A DNA stretch of 47,229 bases, taken from positions 1 to 47,229 of the forward strand of contig QMOQ01000003.1 in assembly GCA_003650285.1 (NCBI GenBank). The letters run 5' to 3'. The notes below the pieces were generated by a model that saw only the letters and a list, made by a program, of their open reading frames with translations, had not been told where the DNA came from and searched no databases. Numbering within the stretch: position 1 is the first letter of the stretch; each line of letters begins with the position of its first letter. Positions 42,633-47,229 of the stretch are shown piece by piece. Origin of the DNA: Caldisericota bacterium. GTDB lineage: Bacteria > Caldisericota > Caldisericia > Caldisericales > Caldisericaceae. The translations under genes were made by a program, and so were the position numbers.

Positions 42633-45275
42633 ATGATAGATATGGAAAAGGCCTACGCGCCTGGCAAAGTAGAAGAACGGATATATAAATTTTGGGAGGA
42701 GAATAAATCTTTCCATTCTGTTCCTAATTCTGATAAAATTCCTTTTGTAGTAATGATGCCGCCTCCGAATATAACTGGTAGACTTCATACGGGGCATGCA
42801 TTAAATTTTACTATTCAAGATATTTTTGTGCGTTTTAACAGGATGAACGGGAGAGAAACACTTTGGCTTCCAGGAATGGATCATGCTGGTATTGCGACTC
42901 AGGCAGTTGTCGAAAGGGAGTTGCTTGCAAAAGGTATCAAGAAAAGCGATCTAGGGCGAGATAGATTTGTGGAGAAAGTTTGGAAATGGAAAGAAAAATA
43001 CGGAGGAACTATTCTTACCCAGTTAAAGAGATTAGGAGTTTCTGCAGATTGGAGCAGACTGCGTTTTACACTGGATGACAGATATAAAGAAGCAGTTAAA
43101 GAGGCATTTGTCTGGTATTATGAAAAAGGCCTACTTTACAGAGGCGAGAGGATTATAAATTGGTGTCCTCACTGTCATACGGCACTTTCTGATATTGAAG
43201 TTGAGTATGAAACTTCAAAAAGTAAGCTATATTATATTAAATATCCGTTTAAGGAAAATGCTAATAATGGAATTGTTGTTGCTACAACACGACCTGAAAC
43301 GATGTTAGGAGATACTGCAGTTGCTGTGTCTCCCGATGATGATAGATATAAAAAACTTGTCGGTAAAACAATTATACTTCCTTTAGTTGGGAGAGAGATC
43401 CCCATTGTGAGCGATAAAGGAGTAGATAAAGAATTTGGTACAGGTGCTGTAAAAGTTACTCCTTCTCACTCTGCTGATGATTTTGAAATCGCTAAAAGGC
43501 ACGATCTTCCATTTGTTAATATCATAAACGGAGAAGGAAAGATGTTCAATGTACCTGATAAATATTTAGGTCTTTCAGTGATGGAATGTAGAAGTGTCCT
43601 GGTAAAAGATTTGAAAGAGATTGGCTGTCTTGTAAAAGAAGAAGGTTTTGAAAACTCTGTGGGACATTGTCAACGCTGCGATACTGTTGTAGAACCTCTT
43701 CTTTCAAAGCAGTGGTTTATTAAAATGGAAATGCTTGCAGATAAAGCATTGCAGGTAGTGAAAAATGGAGACATAAAAATTATTCCATCCAAGTGGGAAA
43801 AAGTTTATTATGATTGGTTGAATAACATAAGAGATTGGTGTATAAGTAGACAGCTTTGGTGGGGGCATCGAATTCCTGCGTATTATTGCAAAGATTGTGG
43901 TGAGGTAATTGTATCCAGAGAAGAAGTAAAAAAATGCACAAAGTGTGGGAGTACTAATATTGTTCAAGATGAAGATGTATTGGATACATGGTTTTCTTCT
44001 GCCTTGTGGCCTTTTGCGACACTGGGTTGGCCGGAAAAAACTATTGACTTAAATTATTATTACCCGACTATGTTGCTTGTTACCGGATATGATATCCTTT
44101 TTTTCTGGGTGGCAAGAATGATTATGAGTGGTTTAATATTTATGGGGAATAAGCCTTTTGGCACTGTTTTGCTTCATGGTTTAGTAAGGGATGAAAAAGG
44201 TAGAAAAATGAGCAAGTCTTTGAAAAACAATATAGATCCCATAGATATAATTAATAAATATGGTACAGATGCACTGCGTTTTACAATGGCTTATCTCACA
44301 ACAGCAGGGGGGCAAGATATAAATCTTTCTGGTGAAAAGCTCACTGCAAGTAGAAATTTTATGAATAAAGTATGGAATGCATCTAGATTTGTTGTCATGA
44401 ACTTAGAAGAATTTAATCCGCTTAAATTTGATAGTAAGAATATACATTTGGAACTTGAGGATATATGGCTGCAAAGTAAACTGAACCGTGTTCTTAAACG
44501 ACAAGCAGAACTTCTTTCTCAGTACGAGTTGGGCGAGGCTTCTAGAGAATTATATGATTTTGTCTGGAAAGAATTTTGTGACTGGTATATAGAAATTTCT
44601 AAAGTTCGTCTTTATAGCGATGATAAAGTAAGGAAAGAAGAAACACAGTTTCTTTTGTGGGATGCATTGAATAAAATTTTAAAAATGCTTCATCCTTTTA
44701 TTCCGTTTGTTACAGAAGAAATATTCTCTTATCTTCCGCATAGAGAAAAAGCTCTTATTGTAGCAGGTTTTCCTGGTTATGACGAGGGAAAAATTGATAA
44801 AGAGTCAGAGAAAAAGGCAGAGTTCATCTTTTCTGCTGTAAGAAGCATTAGAAATCTGAAGGCAGAATTTGATATTCCAACTACTCGGCCGATTAAAGTC
44901 TCTTTTAGGACAGAGGATGATGAACAAAGAAAACTTCTTTTACAAGAAAAAACAAAAATTATGAAGATTGCTTTTTTGAGTGATTTGAGATTTACAGACT
45001 CTAGGCCATCTCGAACTGTAAAAAGTGTTGTATCTGGGACAACATTTTATTTACATGTTGCTACTGAGATCGATGTTGAGAAGGAAAAGAAACGCCTTAA
45101 TGAAAAGCTTGAATCTTTAGAAACCGAGAGGAAAAAAATTACAGGAAGATTGTACAATGAATCTTATCTTAAGAAAGCACCATCAGAAGTGATAAAAAAG
45201 GACAGGGATAGACTGGAAGAAGCAGGAAAGGAACACGTTTTAATATTGGAGCATCTTAAAGATTTGGGGGCATAG
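42633..45275 (+). CDS. valS: Valyl-tRNA synthetase
   Basis: Charges tRNA-Val with valine, class I, cytoplasmic. 880 aa, the usual length. HIGH motif as PPPNITGRLHTGHALN, editing (CP1) domain including TTRPETMLGDTAVAVSP and FGTGAVKVTPSHSADDFE, a zinc-like segment CKDCGEVIVSREEVKKCTKCG, KMSKS loop GRKMSKSLKNNIDP, an anticodon-binding domain, and a C-terminal coiled coil (VEKEKKRLNEKLESLETERKK). The HIGH and KMSKS motifs are intact. Two in-frame ATGs (42633, 42642) are possible starts; neither has a strong ribosome binding site. Confidence 0.97.
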   Translation: MIDMEKAYAPGKVEERIYKFWEENKSFHSVPNSDKIPFVVMMPPPNITGRLHTGHALNFTIQDIFVRFNRMNGRETLWLPGMDHAGIATQAVVERELLAKGIKKSDLGRDRFVEKVWKWKEKYGGTILTQLKRLGVSADWSRLRFTLDDRYKEAVKEAFVWYYEKGLLYRGERIINWCPHCHTALSDIEVEYETSKSKLYYIKYPFKENANNGIVVATTRPETMLGDTAVAVSPDDDRYKKLVGKTIILPLVGREIPIVSDKGVDKEFGTGAVKVTPSHSADDFEIAKRHDLPFVNIINGEGKMFNVPDKYLGLSVMECRSVLVKDLKEIGCLVKEEGFENSVGHCQRCDTVVEPLLSKQWFIKMEMLADKALQVVKNGDIKIIPSKWEKVYYDWLNNIRDWCISRQLWWGHRIPAYYCKDCGEVIVSREEVKKCTKCGSTNIVQDEDVLDTWFSSALWPFATLGWPEKTIDLNYYYPTMLLVTGYDILFFWVARMIMSGLIFMGNKPFGTVLLHGLVRDEKGRKMSKSLKNNIDPIDIINKYGTDALRFTMAYLTTAGGQDINLSGEKLTASRNFMNKVWNASRFVVMNLEEFNPLKFDSKNIHLELEDIWLQSKLNRVLKRQAELLSQYELGEASRELYDFVWKEFCDWYIEISKVRLYSDDKVRKEETQFLLWDALNKILKMLHPFIPFVTEEIFSYLPHREKALIVAGFPGYDEGKIDKESEKKAEFIFSAVRSIRNLKAEFDIPTTRPIKVSFRTEDDEQRKLLLQEKTKIMKIAFLSDLRFTDSRPSRTVKSVVSGTTFYLHVATEIDVEKEKKRLNEKLESLETERKKITGRLYNESYLKKAPSEVIKKDRDRLEEAGKEHVLILEHLKDLGA

Positions 45276-46610
45276 ATGTTTTCTTATTCACATTCTTTAG
45301 ATTATACATATTGCTTAAACAGAAATAAAAAAATATGGTTAAAATTTGGTTTTGATAGAATGGAAAACATTCTTGGAGAAATAGGTAATCCTCAAGATTT
45401 ACTAAAAACTGTTCATATTGCAGGCACGAAAGGAAAAGGTTCTACTCTCTCTTTTCTTTCATTTATTTTGAGAGAAAAGTTGAAGGTAGGAGCATTTACA
45501 TCGCCATCTTTAATTAACACCGGCGAAAGGATTTCTGTGAATGGGCATCTCATAATGCCTCATGAGTTTTCTCTTATTTTAGATGACCTGAGAAAGATCT
45601 ATAGGATAATTTCTGTGGAAGATACACCTTCTACATTTGAGACTTTCACAATTGCATCTTTTATTTATTTTTTAAAAAAGAGAGTTGATATGGTTTTATA
45701 TGAGGTAGGAATGGGAGGAAGACTTGATGCTACAAATATTATTAAAAATCCACTCGTTTCTATTATAACCGAGATAAGTTTTGATCATCAAAAATTTTTG
45801 GGAAATTCGCTCAAGGAGATTGCCATGGAAAAATCAGGCATTATTAAAAAAGGAACCCCTCTGATTATTGGAAAACAGGAAAAAGCAGTTTCTGAAATTA
45901 TTGTAAGTGAGGCTTCAAGAAATAAAGTACAGTGTTTTGAATATGGAAAAGATTATTTTATTTCTGAGGTAAAAGAAAATGATAAAGGCGTTGTTTTTGA
46001 TTTTCACTCACAGACTTTTCAAAGGTATTTTAAAGAGCTTGTTATTCCATTGATTGGTTACCATCAAGCAGAGAATGCTTCTTCTGCAATACAAACTGTG
46101 CTTTTGCTCGAAGATATGGGATATGAGATAAACGAGAAGGATATATATAATGGATTGGCTAAAAGTTTCTGGCCAGGGAGGTTAGAGATTGTAAGCGAAA
46201 AACCTTTCATTGTTCTTGATGGAGCACATAACAGAGCTTCTTCTGAAGCACTTGTTAGATCCTTAAAGAATAATTTTAATGAACGAATTATTTTTCTTTT
46301 TTCAATGTTAAGGGATAAAAATATAGAGGATACACTTTCTGTTCTTGCGCCTGTTGGGGAAATGTTTGTTTTAACCGAGACACCGAATTCTTATTCAAGA
46401 AGGCTTGATGTTGAAAAACTAAATAGCATTGCCAGAAAATATATTCCAACGGATAAAATTATAGTGGAAAAAACCCCAAGGAAAGCATTTGCTTTTGCAA
46501 AAAAAAATGTTGGAAACGATGGATTGCTCTGTGTTACGGGATCACTATATCTTATTGCCTATATAAGAAAATTGATGAATTATTTTGTTTTTTCAAAAAA
46601 CTTGTTATAA
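45276..46610 (+). CDS. folC: Folylpolyglutamate synthase / dihydrofolate synthase
   Basis: Mur-ligase-like enzyme that adds glutamate to (dihydro)folate or makes dihydrofolate from dihydropteroate. 444 aa. Motifs are P-loop VHIAGTKGKGSTLSF, FTSPSLINTGERISVNG, YEVGMGGRLDATNII, ISFDHQKFLGNSLKEIAMEKSGIIKKGTP and FIVLDGAHNRASSEAL. The ATG follows the valS stop with no gap, the valS-folC order seen in many bacteria. Whether it has one or both activities is not clear from sequence. Confidence 0.95.
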   Translation: MFSYSHSLDYTYCLNRNKKIWLKFGFDRMENILGEIGNPQDLLKTVHIAGTKGKGSTLSFLSFILREKLKVGAFTSPSLINTGERISVNGHLIMPHEFSLILDDLRKIYRIISVEDTPSTFETFTIASFIYFLKKRVDMVLYEVGMGGRLDATNIIKNPLVSIITEISFDHQKFLGNSLKEIAMEKSGIIKKGTPLIIGKQEKAVSEIIVSEASRNKVQCFEYGKDYFISEVKENDKGVVFDFHSQTFQRYFKELVIPLIGYHQAENASSAIQTVLLLEDMGYEINEKDIYNGLAKSFWPGRLEIVSEKPFIVLDGAHNRASSEALVRSLKNNFNERIIFLFSMLRDKNIEDTLSVLAPVGEMFVLTETPNSYSRRLDVEKLNSIARKYIPTDKIIVEKTPRKAFAFAKKNVGNDGLLCVTGSLYLIAYIRKLMNYFVFSKNLL

Positions 46611-46611
46611 T
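46603..46611 (+). promoter_or_regulatory. Extended -10 element before the zinc-ribbon membrane gene (possible leaderless start)
   Basis: TGTTATAAT, identical to the element at rsmH, overlaps the folC stop and ends eight bases before the ATG at 46620. A poor TTGTTT lies 15 bases upstream of TATAAT. There is no good ribosome binding site. Confidence 0.4.
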
Positions 46612-46619
46612 TTTGGCAT

Positions 46620-47093
46620 ATGAACTATATAATGAATCTTTTAAGAGGAAGTTTTCCATGGATAAGTGCTCTTGATTTTGGGATTTTCTTATTAGGATCA
46701 CTTGTTGTCATATTTGTTATTGCATTTTATGTTTATCGTGATAGTAATCTTCGTGGCGGGAAAAGCCTTTTGTGGGCTATATGCACAATTCTCCTTGGTG
46801 GGATATTGCCTTTTCTTTTTTATATGATAGTGCGGTCATCATATACAAAAGAGGAACTTGAGGAAGAAAAATTAAACAAGGAATTAATGCAACTGCAAAG
46901 AAATTATTATGAGTTAATGGTGAGTAAAGAAATACAGAAATGTCCAGTATGTGGAGAAGAAGTTAGTGCAGATTATATGTACTGTCCCAAATGTTTTACG
47001 CAGTTAAAAAAATATTGCGATGAGTGTAAAAAAATTGTAGATAAAAACGCAAAAATATGTCCATATTGTGGACATATTTTTGGTAAGAGGTAA
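46620..47093 (+). CDS. Membrane protein with C-terminal double zinc ribbon
   Basis: 157 aa. Two membrane helices (GIFLLGSLVVIFVIAFYVY and LLWAICTILLGGILPFLFYMIV) are followed by a short charged helix (EELEEEKLNKELMQLQRN). Two zinc ribbons of the DZR type follow: KCPVCGEEVSADYMYCPKC and YCDECKKIVDKNAKICPYCG. The helices suggest a membrane anchor with the zinc ribbons in the cytoplasm. No specific family function is known to me. It may use the ATG at 46632 instead. rnfC follows 7 bases after its stop. Confidence 0.8.
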   Translation: MNYIMNLLRGSFPWISALDFGIFLLGSLVVIFVIAFYVYRDSNLRGGKSLLWAICTILLGGILPFLFYMIVRSSYTKEELEEEKLNKELMQLQRNYYELMVSKEIQKCPVCGEEVSADYMYCPKCFTQLKKYCDECKKIVDKNAKICPYCGHIFGKR

Positions 47094-47100
47094 GTGAATA

Positions 47101-47229
47101 ATGAAGGAATTTACATTTAAGGCAGGTGGAGCACATCCTGAAGAAAATAAACTGACGAAAGACGCCCCGTTTATCAATTTAACTCCCCCCGCTGTTGTGG
47201 TCATCCCGTTGAGCCAGCATATCGGGGCG
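47101..47229 (+). CDS. rnfC: Electron transport complex subunit RnfC, N-terminal part (runs off window)
   Basis: The frame from the ATG at 47101 stays open to the last base. It reads KEFTFKAGGAHPEENKLTKD and then PPAVVVIPLSQHIGA, the N-terminal RnfC signature (GGxHPxxxK...IPLxQHIGAP). Rnf couples ferredoxin oxidation with NAD reduction to ion pumping at the membrane; RnfC carries the NADH/FMN-binding side and Fe-S clusters. Only 43 codons are visible, so the operon (rnfD, G, E, A, B) would lie beyond the window. AGAGGTAAG precedes the ATG. Confidence 0.9.
   Translation, partial: MKEFTFKAGGAHPEENKLTKDAPFINLTPPAVVVIPLSQHIGA

Noticed and set aside
1-47229. CRISPR array, insertion sequence, prophage or toxin-antitoxin island
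   Set aside because: No regularly spaced repeats, transposase, integrase, phage structural gene or toxin family was recognised; gene content is mostly core.

Overview
This is a compact, AT-rich bacterial chromosome segment with almost no intergenic DNA and long runs of overlapping genes. The content suggests an anaerobic, non-sporulating bacterium with a peptidoglycan wall, probably from one of the deep-branching low-GC lineages that include many thermophiles (Caldisericota, Dictyoglomota, Coprothermobacterota or Thermotogota-like). Pointers are an archaeal-type phosphoglycerate mutase, an oxygen-sensitive class III ribonucleotide reductase activase, the start of an Rnf complex gene (rnfC), S-layer homology (SLH) domains and a complete peptidoglycan pathway. 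The lineage is an inference; there is no rRNA in the window. No CRISPR array, transposase, prophage or riboswitch was seen.

Layout: (1) 1-738 is the 3' end of gltX on the + strand. (2) 765-9226 on the - strand holds a radical SAM activase and a translationally coupled five-gene run (GerMN-repeat protein, amidohydrolase, DnaB-like ATPase, apgM, CinA-like protein), then a TPR protein fused to an F420 ligase-like domain. (3) 9408-15549 on the + strand is pth-mfd-mazG-flippase-like, a genome-maintenance cluster; its MazG carries an N-terminal domain resembling a dead dual-specificity phosphatase. (4) 15536-16273 is a metallophosphoesterase. (5) 16413-22599 on the - strand is an oligopeptide ABC transporter (SLH-anchored binding protein, then oppB-C-D-F), with strong hairpins after the binding-protein gene and after oppF. 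(6) 22688-24657 holds an ECF sigma factor, its presumed anti-sigma factor and an HlyD-like membrane protein. (7) 24658-40802 on the - strand is the division and cell wall (dcw) cluster in near-textbook order: rsmH-ftsL-ftsI-murE-murF-mraY-murD-ftsW-murG-murC-murB-ddl-ftsQ-ftsA-ftsZ, without mraZ. (8) 40841-41987 on the - strand is RNase P RNA, a coiled-coil zinc-ribbon protein and a tRNA with anticodon CAT. (9) 42189-47229 on the + strand is a PPC-domain protein, valS, folC, a membrane zinc-ribbon protein and the first 43 codons of rnfC.

The dcw cluster makes UDP-MurNAc-pentapeptide (MurB, MurC, MurD, MurE, MurF, Ddl), attaches it to lipid (MraY, MurG) and inserts it at the septum (FtsW, FtsI, FtsL, FtsQ, FtsA, FtsZ). 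Points most worth a second look are the degenerate phosphatase-MazG fusion, the TPR-F420 ligase-like fusion, the DnaB-like ATPase in an operon with GerMN and amidohydrolase genes, the SLH-anchored peptide-binding protein next to an ECF sigma pair, and candidate leaderless promoters (TGTTATAAT directly before ATG) at rsmH and at the zinc-ribbon membrane gene. None of these is established as a new system by sequence alone.
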